Source: RGIG9115 sp045649825
Lineage (GTDB): Bacteria > Bacillota > Clostridia > UBA1381
NCBI GenBank assembly: GCA_045649825.1
Contig: JAZRQO010000023.1
Location: 1 to 64,000 of the forward strand
DNA: 64,000 nucleotides
Direction of reading: 5' to 3'
In this document: positions 16,863-25,062 of the stretch, one piece after another
Layout: the number at the start of each line of letters is the position of its first letter
Numbering within the stretch: the first letter of the stretch is position 1
Translations under genes and position numbers: made by a program
Notes under the pieces: generated by a model
The model's database searches: none
What the model was told of the DNA's origin: nothing
Seen by the model: the letters and a program-made list of their open reading frames with translations, nothing else

Positions 16863-16894
16863 TGACGGTTTTTCCGCTAATAATATGGTATAAT
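16863..16894 (+). promoter_or_regulatory. Extended -10 promoter with shared 15-nt dyad motif, copy 1
   Basis: TGACGGTTTTTCCGC (16863-16877), containing the inverted repeat CGG-N5-CCG, is followed after 11 nt by TATAAT (16889-16894) with an upstream TG (extended -10). The identical 15-mer with the identical 11-nt spacing occurs at 49027-49058. A canonical -35 at 17 bp is missing, so an activator or alternative sigma factor is possible. Confidence 0.55.
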
Positions 16895-16929
16895 CAAGTA
16901 AAGAAATGTTTTTTGAAAGGAATAGGAAA

Positions 16930-18342
16930 ATGGGAAAAAATAAATTTGAACAACCAAAAGCGGAACAAGATATGAGGGCTTCATCAAGAGAAATGGATGA
17001 ATGGTTAAAGAGTCAGAATAAGGAGGCTAAAAACACAAAACCTGTTGCGACACCTGCACCTGCACAGGTTAAGAAAATCAACACTAAAAAGCCACCTGTA
17101 AAAATAAAGGCAAGAGACGACTTTTATAAATCTTTGAATGAATGGAATATAGCTCAAAACGGCAGGATAGTTGTGGATGATGGTATGAGGTTTTCTGCCG
17201 GACCCCAAGAAAGAATTGATGCAAAAGAACCCACAAAGGAGGAAATCAAACCGAAGAAAGCCAACAACGGACCGGATATTGGTGATTTTGGGGATTGGTT
17301 TGGATTTAATGCTGCCAAGGGGATAACCGGATTTAATAAAGATTTGGCTGCAACGGCAAATGCACTGTTTCCGGAAGAAGTTTTTGGCGAGAATAATATA
17401 GTTAACAGGGTATATGACCACTATTCAAAGCTTGAAGATCATTATGGTGATCAGGCAAAAAAAGCCTCTGAAAAGATAGGGGGTAAGGGATGGGAACATA
17501 CCGGTAATGTTGTTTCACTAATGGCGGGCATTGTACCAGACGCAGTGGCAGGTCTTATGTCTTTTGGTACAAGTATGGCAGGTAAAGCTATTACTGCAGT
17601 AGATGATATAGCCAGATACGGATATTCAGTGACAGATGATTTTTTAAATGCAACAGGAAGGGCATGGCGTACTTGGAAAGAAAATATAAAAAATCCCGAG
17701 TTTGTAATGTCATTTGCAAGGAACTATGGTCCATCATATGAAGCTGCCAAATCAAAAGGTGCAAATGATATGGAGGCGTCCGGGACTGCTTTTCTGACAT
17801 CCGGTATAAATGGCACGTTAGATACGAGTAGTCCTGATTTAGTTAACAAATTCTTGCAAGATAAAGGATTTCCTAAATTTGCTCAAAATTTTGGAAAGAT
17901 GTTGGATGGAGGGTTGACAGGAGCATTTCAGGGTTCTGTTGAGCCTTCTGTTTCTAATGCTATACATAATGATGCAGACCTCTTTTCAATGGAAGATGAA
18001 AATGCAGTTTTTAATCCATCACGTATGATTAATGATTTTGCAACTGGTGTTGCAACTAAGAGTGTGGATATGGCATTTGATAGTAGTTCGGATAAAAGTG
18101 GGGATTTGACGGCTCATAAAAATAATAATACAAAAAAAAGTACTCCAAAGGCTGAGTCAAAACCATTTAAAGCAAGGATGAATGAGGTCAGAAAACGCCT
18201 GAATCAGCAATTTTTATCAAATTCATCATTGTATGGAGAAGAGAAAGCCTTTGAAATATTGACAACTGAATGGAATGACTATGTAAATAGGCTTTCCGAT
18301 GAGGACTTTGATGAATATATAAAAATTATGAAAGGTGAATAA
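16930..18342 (+). CDS. Phage-virion-like protein (ejection/polyvalent type), isolated
   Basis: 470 aa from the ATG behind GAAAGGAATAGG. A charged Lys/Glu/Pro-rich N-terminus (about 1-115) is followed by a Gly/Ala-rich amphipathic region (about 120-350). There, YEAAKSKGANDMEASGTAFLTSG and GGLTGAFQGSVEPSV resemble helix-rich segments of phage ejection or large polyvalent proteins. A Lys-rich coiled C-terminus follows. There is no signal peptide. It lies alone between two paralogous membrane protein genes with no other phage genes nearby. It shares an upstream motif with the nozzle-like gene at 49139. The phage link is from residue pattern only and is tentative. Confidence 0.5.
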   Translation: MGKNKFEQPKAEQDMRASSREMDEWLKSQNKEAKNTKPVATPAPAQVKKINTKKPPVKIKARDDFYKSLNEWNIAQNGRIVVDDGMRFSAGPQERIDAKEPTKEEIKPKKANNGPDIGDFGDWFGFNAAKGITGFNKDLAATANALFPEEVFGENNIVNRVYDHYSKLEDHYGDQAKKASEKIGGKGWEHTGNVVSLMAGIVPDAVAGLMSFGTSMAGKAITAVDDIARYGYSVTDDFLNATGRAWRTWKENIKNPEFVMSFARNYGPSYEAAKSKGANDMEASGTAFLTSGINGTLDTSSPDLVNKFLQDKGFPKFAQNFGKMLDGGLTGAFQGSVEPSVSNAIHNDADLFSMEDENAVFNPSRMINDFATGVATKSVDMAFDSSSDKSGDLTAHKNNNTKKSTPKAESKPFKARMNEVRKRLNQQFLSNSSLYGEEKAFEILTTEWNDYVNRLSDEDFDEYIKIMKGE

Positions 18343-18384
18343 AATAGCAGGCTGCTCCTTAAAACGGATGCAGCCTGCTATTTT
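18341..18384 (+). terminator. Terminator of the gene at 16930
   Basis: 15-bp perfect stem AAAATAGCAGGCTGC / GCAGCCTGCTATTTT. Confidence 0.8.
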
Positions 18385-18391
18385 ATAATAT

Positions 18392-18460
18392 AGGAATTTG
18401 CGCGCAACGTGCGCAAATTAGCTTATTCAAAAAAAGATTTCCTTTATGCCCCCAAGATTG
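18392..18460. repeat. Two small hairpins in a convergent intergenic region
   Basis: ATTTGCGC / GTGCGCAAAT followed by TAGCTT (compare the ATTTAGC hairpin array at 176-350), then CCCCCAA-gat-TGGGGG. Non-coding. Confidence 0.4.
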
Positions 18461-18493
18461 GGGGACAGGGGGTTGAAGATTTTTAAATCTTTT

Positions 18494-19726
18494 TTATTGT
18501 TCTTCATTTTCTTTATTTCTTTTTCTATCGTGAATGAATATTATAAACCAACATAAAAGAGCGAGTATTGTTATTGGTGCAAGTGTTGTTACTATAATCA
18601 TAAGCTTTGAAGGGTTTTCGATATTAATTTCGGCAGGTATTGGCGAATTGTGGAATTTGATTGTTCTTGTTATGTCATTTAGCAGTGTTTTGTGTGTATC
18701 TGTAAGTTCACCATCTGTAATACTCATCGTTAAAGTTAGCCCTTTTGAGTTATATACTGTGCCGTTTTGTATCACTTGGGATTCCGGTACAATAATATTA
18801 AAAAAAGTGAGGTCTGAAAGATTAAAAATACAAATATCTGAGGGAGGGGACCATCGTTTGGAATATTCTTTTCTGAGTTTTTCAATGAAGCTTTGTTTTT
18901 CTTCTGCGGTTAATATATCATAAGCAAAATAAGAATCTTCGTTTACCGGAGTAGCAGTTATTCTTATTTTATATGTTAAATCCGGATCCATCATCCATAA
19001 ATAAAGTTCTCCATCTTCAAATTCTTTCATTGCTACTTCCTCTGGAAGGTTGTAATCTTTGCAAAACTGAGGGAGTGTATCTTTTGTTATAACAATATGG
19101 TCTGATGGAATTGATATATCAATTCCGATTTCATCAAGGCTATATTCCACGTAGTTTTTATTTTTCCAATACTCTGTTGTATCAGCTATTCTTTCAGTTT
19201 TATAAATATAGAAAGATTCCATAGTTTGAAGCAAGGCCTGTTCGTATCTCGTTGTAATTTCGTCCGCAAAAGTTTTTAAGGTAACAGTGTAGAGTACACT
19301 GTCAAAAATTGTAGCATATTGGATATCATTTTCTCCGGTTTCGGGGTTATGATACAATATTTGAATAAAGGGAATTCTGTTAAATACATGGTGATTATAA
19401 TCCTTTATTTCCAAGCCCATCTTTTCTGCGTCTTCTTTTATGTTCTTTATAAGTATTTCCATCTTGGAATAACTTAAGTTTTCGAGGGTTTGCAAACCTT
19501 TTGCAATGGTGGATTCATTATCATATGCCACTTCAATCAATGCTTCATCGTTTGCGAATGCCGCCATATATACGTTCTCGTAGTTTTCCTCATAAACCTG
19601 ATACTCTTTTGGAAAAGCAATCATTACTCCAATTTCCTCAATATTATATGTAACAGTTTCCGAAGCAGAAACGGACCCAATTATTATAAACAAAAAAGTT
19701 ATTATAAAAAGAATTAATTTTTTCAA
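18494..19726 (-). CDS. Secreted single-pass membrane protein with duplicated ectodomain
   Basis: 410 aa. The start is taken as TTG (MKKLILFIITFLFIIIG) behind GGGAG, matching the TTG start of its paralogue at 15657. After a signal peptide it has two copies of the same extracytoplasmic domain: NIEEIGVMIAFPKEYQV near residue 27 and SLDEIGIDISIPSDHIVI near 206. One membrane helix (LAPITILALLCWFIIFI) and a short basic tail follow. The paralogue has one copy of the domain plus extra helices. The function is unknown; surface sensing or adhesion is possible. Confidence 0.7.
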   Translation of the reverse strand: MKKLILFIITFLFIIIGSVSASETVTYNIEEIGVMIAFPKEYQVYEENYENVYMAAFANDEALIEVAYDNESTIAKGLQTLENLSYSKMEILIKNIKEDAEKMGLEIKDYNHHVFNRIPFIQILYHNPETGENDIQYATIFDSVLYTVTLKTFADEITTRYEQALLQTMESFYIYKTERIADTTEYWKNKNYVEYSLDEIGIDISIPSDHIVITKDTLPQFCKDYNLPEEVAMKEFEDGELYLWMMDPDLTYKIRITATPVNEDSYFAYDILTAEEKQSFIEKLRKEYSKRWSPPSDICIFNLSDLTFFNIIVPESQVIQNGTVYNSKGLTLTMSITDGELTDTHKTLLNDITRTIKFHNSPIPAEINIENPSKLMIIVTTLAPITILALLCWFIIFIHDRKRNKENEEQ

Positions 19727-19850
19727 GTGAACCACTCCCTGTATTCTGATGATTTAAATATAGCATAAATTCCTGTATTTGTCAATTTATATTGCATTGT
19801 TTAGAAATCCTTATATCGGGAAATATTAGATTTAAAAACGGAGGAATTTT

Positions 19851-20705
19851 ATGTATTACAGAACAGATTTAGCGGTTGAGGCGCGGGAGCTTTCTAAGGG
19901 TGCGGCGGCAGAGATTGAGGGAGTTGTTGCCCGAACGGAGGAAAAGGACGGGCTTTCTGTTACCACCGTTGAAATTATCAACGAAAAAGGGGTGGAGGCA
20001 TTAGGTAAGGCAAAGGGTAAATATATAACCATTGAAGTGCCTGAAATAAAATATTCAACCTCGGCATATGAAAATGCCTGCCACACGCTTGCAGAGGAAA
20101 TAGGTAAGCTTTCAGATATAGAAAGCAAAACCCTTACCCTTGTTGTGGGGCTTGGGAACGAGTGCATAACGCCCGATAGTTTAGGAACGAAAACAGTTTC
20201 GGAGATAATGGTAACCCATCATATGAAGAAGTACGCTCCCGAACTTTTCGGAGATAATGTAAGCTCTGTGTGTGCTATTGCGCCCGGGGTTATGGGAACA
20301 ACGGGTATGGAAACAGCGGATGTTATAAAAAGCATAGTGGAGAACTTAAAGCCCGACCTTGTTATTGTGGTAGATGCACTTGCGGCGGCTGATTCTTCGC
20401 GTATCGGCATAACAGTTCAGCTTTCGGATGCAGGCATACAGCCCGGTGCGGGAGTGGGGAACAACAGAAGCGAGCTTTCACAAAAGGAGCTTGGAATTCC
20501 CGTAATCGCCATAGGTGTCCCCACGGTGGTGGATGCAAGGACATTTATGGACGACGGAACAAGAACGGATATAGAGCCTCTGATTGTAACTCCCAGAGAT
20601 ATTGACACAATAATCGAGCGTTGCACAAAAACAGTTTCGGGTGGAATAAATCTTGCTTTGCAAAAAAATATGACACTTCGGGAGATTGAAGAATATGTTG
20701 GTTAA
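19851..20705 (+). CDS. gpr: Germination protease (spore protease)
   Basis: 284 aa. Begins MYYRTDLAVEARELS, the processing-site region of GPR zymogens. LTLVVGLGNECITPDSLGTKTV, APGVMGTTGMET and DLVIVVDALAAADSSRIGITVQLSDAGIQPGAGVGNNR are diagnostic. The enzyme degrades small acid-soluble spore proteins during germination. It marks the organism as spore-forming or from a spore-forming lineage. It is shorter than the about 370-aa Bacillus enzyme. GGAGGA lies before the ATG. Sporulation-sigma control would be expected, but I could not read a clear sigma-G promoter. Confidence 0.93.
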   Translation: MYYRTDLAVEARELSKGAAAEIEGVVARTEEKDGLSVTTVEIINEKGVEALGKAKGKYITIEVPEIKYSTSAYENACHTLAEEIGKLSDIESKTLTLVVGLGNECITPDSLGTKTVSEIMVTHHMKKYAPELFGDNVSSVCAIAPGVMGTTGMETADVIKSIVENLKPDLVIVVDALAAADSSRIGITVQLSDAGIQPGAGVGNNRSELSQKELGIPVIAIGVPTVVDARTFMDDGTRTDIEPLIVTPRDIDTIIERCTKTVSGGINLALQKNMTLREIEEYVG

Positions 20706-20710
20706 CGCGT

Positions 20711-20742
20711 GGCGGTAGGGACGTGCCTGTTTTGCCACATTT
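20711..20742. repeat. GACGTGCC repeat, copy 3
   Basis: The core GGACGTGCCTGTTTTGCCAC matches copies at 431 and 1098. The flank differs (GTGGCGG / CCAC). Confidence 0.4.
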
Positions 20743-20825
20743 TTTCTGATTAATTAGTCGCCAATGTTAAAACAGGGATTGTTACTAATGCCCGGGCGAG
20801 CTTTATAATTTTTAAATATTCAATG

Positions 20826-20854
20826 TTGACACCGCACTTATTTTGGTGTAAAAT
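20826..20854 (+). promoter_or_regulatory. Promoter of the M16 peptidase pair
   Basis: TTGACA (20826-20831), 17 bp, TAAAAT (20849-20854). Confidence 0.85.
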
Positions 20855-20891
20855 GGTAAAAGCACTAACCTTACGAAAGGAATGAAAATAA

Positions 20892-22148
20892 TTGGAGCTT
20901 AATAAAAGCATAAGTTTGGAATATATACCTATGGAGAAGCTTAAGACTTCTACGGTTGGCTTGTTTATTCACCGCAGACTTACAAAAGAGGATGCGGCAA
21001 AAAATGCAATTCTGCCGAAAATCTTAAAAAGAGGCTGTGAGCTTTGTAAAAACAGAGGCGAGATTGAAAAATATCTTGATAACCTCTACGGCGGCGACTT
21101 AAGAGGCGGATGCTTCAAAAAGGGTGAGGACCAGGTAATGTATTTTTCAGTGGAGGCAATCACGGAGAAATATGTGCCAAACAAAGAACCGCTTTTTGAA
21201 AGAATGATAGAACTTTTGATGTCTGTTGTATTTAATCCTGTAACGGAAAACGGCGGATTTTGTGAGGAATTTGTGGCTCAGGAGAAGAAAAACCTGGTTG
21301 AGCGAATAGAGAGCCTTAAAAATGACAAACGTACCTATGCTTCTCAGCGTTGCACAGAGGAGCTTTGTAAGGGTACGGATTTTGCAGTACATTCCTACGG
21401 AACGGTTGAGGATGTAAAAAATATAGTTGCAAAAGAGCTCTATGAATATTACCGAAGCATAATTTTTAATTCAAAAATAGACATTTTTGTGTCGGGTGAA
21501 TGTGACGAAAAAAGAGCCTCAGAGCTGATTTCAAAATCACTGCCCCAAGGCGAGTTTAAAGGCGGCAATGTAAAGCTTGACGGAATTTTAGTCAAAGACG
21601 GCGGCGTGGAATACGTGGAGGAAGTAATGGACGTAACCCAGGGCAAGCTCTCAATGGGCTTTACCACGGGTATCGACGGCAAGAGTGATGACTATTACGC
21701 TCTTATGGTTGCCAACAGTATTTTTGGCGGCGGTGCACATTCAAAGCTTTTTAATAACGTTCGTGAAAAGCTCAGCCTTTGCTATTATGCGTCATCTGCA
21801 ATGGACAGATACAAAACCTATCTTGTTGTAAATGCAGGTATTGAATTTGAGAACTACCAAAAGGCTTATGACGAAATTTTAAATCAGCTCAATGCCGTAA
21901 AAAAGGGAGATATATCTGAGCTTGAATACGTTTCAAGCATTAATGCAATAGTAAATTCACTTACTTCCTGCTTTGACGATCAGTTTGCAATGCAGAGCTT
22001 CAGACTTTCGGAAAAAATTCTTAAAACAGGTGTAAGCCTTGAAGAATGTATTGAAAAAATAAAAAATGTTAAGCTAGAAGATGCAGTCAGAGCTGCACAA
22101 GGAATTGAATTAAAAACTGTTTATTTCTTGAAAGGGGGTAAGGCATAA
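20892..22148 (+). CDS. M16 (pitrilysin) family protein, YmfF-like, probably non-catalytic subunit
   Basis: 418 aa. The start appears to be TTG (MELNKSISLEY) behind GAAAGGA; the ATG 10 nt upstream opens only a six-codon frame. The fold is M16, but the HxxEH zinc motif is absent near the N-terminus (the region reads LPKILKRGCELCKNRGEIEKYL). The C-terminal half has the M16 inactive-domain pattern NSIFGGGAHSKLFNNVREKLSLCYYASS. It overlaps the next gene by one base (TAATG). The pair matches the YmfF/YmfH arrangement of Firmicutes. Confidence 0.85.
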   Translation: MELNKSISLEYIPMEKLKTSTVGLFIHRRLTKEDAAKNAILPKILKRGCELCKNRGEIEKYLDNLYGGDLRGGCFKKGEDQVMYFSVEAITEKYVPNKEPLFERMIELLMSVVFNPVTENGGFCEEFVAQEKKNLVERIESLKNDKRTYASQRCTEELCKGTDFAVHSYGTVEDVKNIVAKELYEYYRSIIFNSKIDIFVSGECDEKRASELISKSLPQGEFKGGNVKLDGILVKDGGVEYVEEVMDVTQGKLSMGFTTGIDGKSDDYYALMVANSIFGGGAHSKLFNNVREKLSLCYYASSAMDRYKTYLVVNAGIEFENYQKAYDEILNQLNAVKKGDISELEYVSSINAIVNSLTSCFDDQFAMQSFRLSEKILKTGVSLEECIEKIKNVKLEDAVRAAQGIELKTVYFLKGGKA

Positions 22149-23431
22149 TGCAGTCAGTAAAAAGCAACGTAACAGGCGAAACCCTGTACTATAAAAAGCA
22201 CCCCAGCGGTCTTGACATATACATTATGCCGAGAGCTGATTATTCTACGGGCTATGCAATTTTCGGTACGAAATACGGCTCCGTGGACAGTAAATTTGTG
22301 ATCCCCGGTGAAAGTGAACCCACCGAGGTCCCCGACGGAATTGCTCATTACCTTGAGCATAAAATGTTCGACCAGCCCGACGGAAGCAATGTTTTTGACA
22401 AGTTCTCCGCTCTTGGGGGCAATGCAAATGCATTTACATCCTTTAACACAACGGCGTATCTCTACAGTGCAACGGAGAATTTTGAAGAAAATTTAAAGGT
22501 GTTGATGGACTATGTTCAAAGCCCATACTTCACAAAGGAAAGCGTGGAGAAGGAGCAGGGAATAATCGGTCAGGAAATCAAGATGTATGACGATAACGGC
22601 CCCTGGCGTGTATTCTTTAATCTTCTGGGTGCTCTTTATCATAACCATCCCGTAAAAAAGGATATTGCGGGAACGGTGGAGAGTATAAGCCATATAACGG
22701 ATGAAATTCTTTATAAATGCTACAACACGTTTTATAACCTGTCAAATATGATGATTTTCGTAACAGGTGATGTTGACGTTTCGGAAATCGAAAAAATCAT
22801 AGACGAGGGCGTAAAGAATAACGAGCCGTTTGAAGAGGTAATCGGAAGAATATACCCCGAAGAGCCTGAAACCGTGTGCAAACCGAGAGTGGAGCAGAGT
22901 CTCAGCGTTTCAATGCCCCTTTTTATGATTGGGTTTAAAGACACGGACAACGGCTATGCGGGAGATGAACTTTTAAAGAAATATATTGAGGTTTCCATTA
23001 TAAACAAAATTCTATTCTCCAAGGGAAGTGAGCTTTTTGAAATGCTTTCTGCGGAGGGGCTTATAAACGACAGCTTTTCGTCGGATTACACTGCACAGCC
23101 CGACTATGCTCACGTAATGGTAGAGGGCGAGTCTGCAGAGCCTGATAAAGTGTATAACAGAATAATGGACTACATTTCGGAGCTTATGGAAAAGGGACTT
23201 CCCCGTGATGAGGTGGAGCGTACCAAAAAGGTTATATGGGGCGATTATATAAAGAGCTACAATGATGTTGAGGAATTTGCCCACGCATTCCTTAACCTGT
23301 ATATGGCGGATGCAATGTACACCGACTACGAAAAGGTTTACGGTGACGTAACCTATGAGGATGTATGCCGCCGCTTTGAAATGTTGTACAATAAGGATAA
23401 AACGGCAATTTCTATAATAAATCCTATGTAA
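22148..23431 (+). CDS. M16 (pitrilysin) zinc peptidase, YmfH-like catalytic subunit
   Basis: 427 aa. The inverted zinc motif HxxEH is intact in DGIAHYLEHKMFDQPDG, with the downstream Glu in the ENLKVLMDYVQSPYFTKESVEKEQGIIGQEI segment. Translationally coupled to the non-catalytic partner. The two-subunit M16B complex probably degrades or processes peptides. In other Firmicutes similar pairs act in peptide maturation, but no precursor gene is seen here. Confidence 0.9.
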   Translation: MQSVKSNVTGETLYYKKHPSGLDIYIMPRADYSTGYAIFGTKYGSVDSKFVIPGESEPTEVPDGIAHYLEHKMFDQPDGSNVFDKFSALGGNANAFTSFNTTAYLYSATENFEENLKVLMDYVQSPYFTKESVEKEQGIIGQEIKMYDDNGPWRVFFNLLGALYHNHPVKKDIAGTVESISHITDEILYKCYNTFYNLSNMMIFVTGDVDVSEIEKIIDEGVKNNEPFEEVIGRIYPEEPETVCKPRVEQSLSVSMPLFMIGFKDTDNGYAGDELLKKYIEVSIINKILFSKGSELFEMLSAEGLINDSFSSDYTAQPDYAHVMVEGESAEPDKVYNRIMDYISELMEKGLPRDEVERTKKVIWGDYIKSYNDVEEFAHAFLNLYMADAMYTDYEKVYGDVTYEDVCRRFEMLYNKDKTAISIINPM

Positions 23432-23499
23432 ATTGAAGCAAAATCCTATATGGCATGGTTTATGGGAATTGTATAAAATATAGCAAAAATAATTATTTG

Positions 23500-23537
23500 A
23501 CCTAAAATTTAGTACAAATTTGTACTAAGTTTTAGGT
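23500..23537. repeat. 38-nt near-perfect palindrome
   Basis: Two 19-nt arms (ACCTAAAATTTAGTACAAA and its complement with one mismatch) with no loop. The inner 18 bp are a perfect palindrome containing TAGTACAAA/TTTGTACTA. It lacks a T-run, so it is not an ordinary terminator. It is an operator-like or mobile-element-end candidate. Confidence 0.55.
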
Positions 23538-23631
23538 TTAGTTTAAATAACATATGATAAAAATAATGTGCTATACTATAAAAAGCAGATTTGTTTTAAG
23601 ATACAAAATTGGCGAAGTTTTGCAACAATTT

Positions 23632-23668
23632 AAAAAGCGAGTGCTGAATTTTTCAAGCACTCGCTTTT
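23632..23668 (-). terminator. Terminator of the RHH-XRE operon
   Basis: AAAAAGCGAGTGCT / AGCACTCGCTTTT stem; the minus strand ends in T. It touches the XRE stop codon. Confidence 0.8.
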
Positions 23669-23873
23669 AAATGTTTGTTTTTGGATTATCAGTTCTTTCA
23701 AGAAGATAATCAATTGACACATTAAAATAATCCGCAATTTTTATGAGTTCATTGTATCCTGCTTCTCTGCTTTCGTTTTCGTAACGGCTTACAGTGTTTT
23801 GGCTCATATTAAGCTCCATTGCAAGCTTTAGTTGAGTTATTCCCTTTTTTATTCGCAATTCTTTTAATCGCAT
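23667..23873 (-). CDS. XRE-family HTH regulator
   Basis: 68 aa from the ATG giving MRLKELRIKKGITQLKLAMELNMSQNTVSRYENESREAGYNEL. A full Cro/C1 helix-turn-helix is followed by the common ending IADYFNVSIDYLLERTDNP. It begins 13 nt after the RHH gene stop. The RBS is weak, so translation may be coupled. It forms a two-gene repressor operon divergent from the SLOG gene. Confidence 0.85.
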   Translation of the reverse strand: MRLKELRIKKGITQLKLAMELNMSQNTVSRYENESREAGYNELIKIADYFNVSIDYLLERTDNPKTNI

Positions 23874-23886
23874 ATTTTTCAGCTGA

Positions 23887-24078
23887 TTATTCCAGATAAA
23901 GGTCTTCTTCGGTGACAGAAATCGGACTGTTATCAGCCTCAAATCTTGCAATTTCTTTTTTTATCAGATATTCTATCATATTAGTCATACTTCTAGATTC
24001 GGATTCTGCAATTTTTTTGATTTTTACGTGGTTTATAGGATCAAGTCGTAAAGTAAACTGAGTTTTTATTACTGCCAT
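23887..24078 (-). CDS. Ribbon-helix-helix (Arc/CopG-like) protein
   Basis: 63 aa from the ATG behind AAAGGATG. FTLRLDPINHVKIKKIAESESRSMTNMIEYLIKKEI is a clear RHH fold. It is co-transcribed with the XRE gene. Such RHH proteins are antitoxins or copy-control/autorepressor proteins in plasmids and integrative elements. No toxin is adjacent unless the divergent SLOG protein serves as an effector. Confidence 0.75.
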   Translation of the reverse strand: MAVIKTQFTLRLDPINHVKIKKIAESESRSMTNMIEYLIKKEIARFEADNSPISVTEEDLYLE

Positions 24079-24113
24079 TCTAAACATCCTTTCCATAATT
24101 CTATACATCAGTA

Positions 24114-24178
24114 TGGTATCATATTGAAATAAATTTGTATGGTGTCTACTTGACACCAAATATATTATGTAATATAAT
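24114..24178 (+). promoter_or_regulatory. SLOG promoter with inverted and direct repeats
   Basis: TTGACA (24150-24155), 17 bp, TATAAT (24173-24178). The -35 is embedded in the inverted repeat GGTGTC-N5-GACACC (24141-24157). GTATGGT(A/G)TC is directly repeated at 24114 and 24138. These are probable binding sites for the divergent RHH and/or XRE proteins. Confidence 0.65.
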
Positions 24179-24211
24179 GTTGGCAAGTAATACAAACGGT
24201 GGTGGTTATTT

Positions 24212-24547
24212 TTGAAACTAATGATTGCAGGTTCAAGGAGTATTAAAGATTTTGACATTTCTCCTTATATGCCTGAGGGAGTGGAAATGATTATTTCAGG
24301 CGGCGCAACGGGAATTGATACGCTTGCAGAAGCATATGCCGACAAGCACAGGCTCTCTAAAATGATTTTGCGTCCCAGATATGATTTGTATGCAAAGGCG
24401 GCGCCTCTTAAGCGTAATGAAGAAATGATAGAAGAGGCAGACACTATTTTAATATTTTGGGACGGAAAATCAAGAGGGACGGAATATACTATAAAAATTT
24501 CAGAAAAGATGAACAAAAAAATTACAGTTATAAATGTAACAAAATAA
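24212..24547 (+). CDS. SLOG/DUF2493-type nucleotide-binding protein
   Basis: 111 aa. The likely start is TTG (MKLMIAGSRS) behind GGTGGTGG, because the SLOG family begins with a lysine before the IAGSR loop; an ATG three codons later is the alternative. Motifs are IAGSRSIKDF, SGGATGIDTLAEAYA and ADTILIFWDGKSRGTEYTI. This is a Rossmann-like SLOG (YspA/DprA-related) fold. Some SLOG proteins bind nucleotide signals or ADP-ribose derivatives in defence systems. Here only the single domain is present. Confidence 0.8.
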   Translation: MKLMIAGSRSIKDFDISPYMPEGVEMIISGGATGIDTLAEAYADKHRLSKMILRPRYDLYAKAAPLKRNEEMIEEADTILIFWDGKSRGTEYTIKISEKMNKKITVINVTK

Positions 24548-24684
24548 GTAGATTGTGTGGTTTAAAGCTGTTTTATACTATATATTGTGGTGTTTTTTAA
24601 AGAGTGGTTTGGCTTTGGTGTAAAATGACTACAAAAAAGCTGTAAACTTCAATAAGTTTGTATACTATTTTTTAACGAAAAAGC

Positions 24685-24713
24685 TTGATTTTACCTTGCT
24701 TTTCGTGTATAAT
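24685..24713 (+). promoter_or_regulatory. Promoter of the S10-spc-alpha ribosomal operon
   Basis: TTGATT (24685-24690), 17 bp, TATAAT (24708-24713). It heads the long r-protein transcript; no other strong promoter or terminator was seen before rplQ. Confidence 0.8.
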
Positions 24714-24720
24714 GGTATCG

Positions 24721-25055
24721 TTGTGACAAATGTGTATTGGCGTAAAACTAATACAAAATCAATCGATGAAGCGGGAGGTTGCAGCCCTTGAGGCTGGTTT
24801 TTCCGTGGAGAATGTCCGATTCACGAAACCGGGCGACAGTCACGTTTTTGAGCAAGAATTAAGCAAATCGTTCCCGACCTGTGTAGGGGAAGTTTGCGCT
24901 TTTTTGCCGAAGACGTACAAGACTTAAATGCCCTTTCTCGTAACAAATATCTGAGATTGGGTTTTTATTTGAGGGTGGCACGAAACACCCGGCGGTGTGT
25001 GCAATTTTCATTAGGAGCTGTCGTGCGTTCACAATGCAAAAATTAATCAAGGAGG
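24721..25055 (+). promoter_or_regulatory. Long structured leader upstream of rpsJ
   Basis: About 340 nt without a convincing gene. Recognisable helices are CAGCC-cttg-AGGCTG and GGTTT...GAAACC enclosing CCGTG/CACG. A 65-codon frame from 24730 runs through it, but lacks an RBS and is interrupted by these structured elements. It is probably an untranslated regulatory RNA, possibly an r-protein autoregulatory site as in other S10 operons. The family was not identified. Confidence 0.5.
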
Positions 25056-25062
25056 GAAAAAC

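Noticed and set aside
24730..24927. 65-codon ORF upstream of rpsJ
   Set aside because: No RBS, overlaps structured leader elements, and no recognisable domain; treated as an RNA leader.
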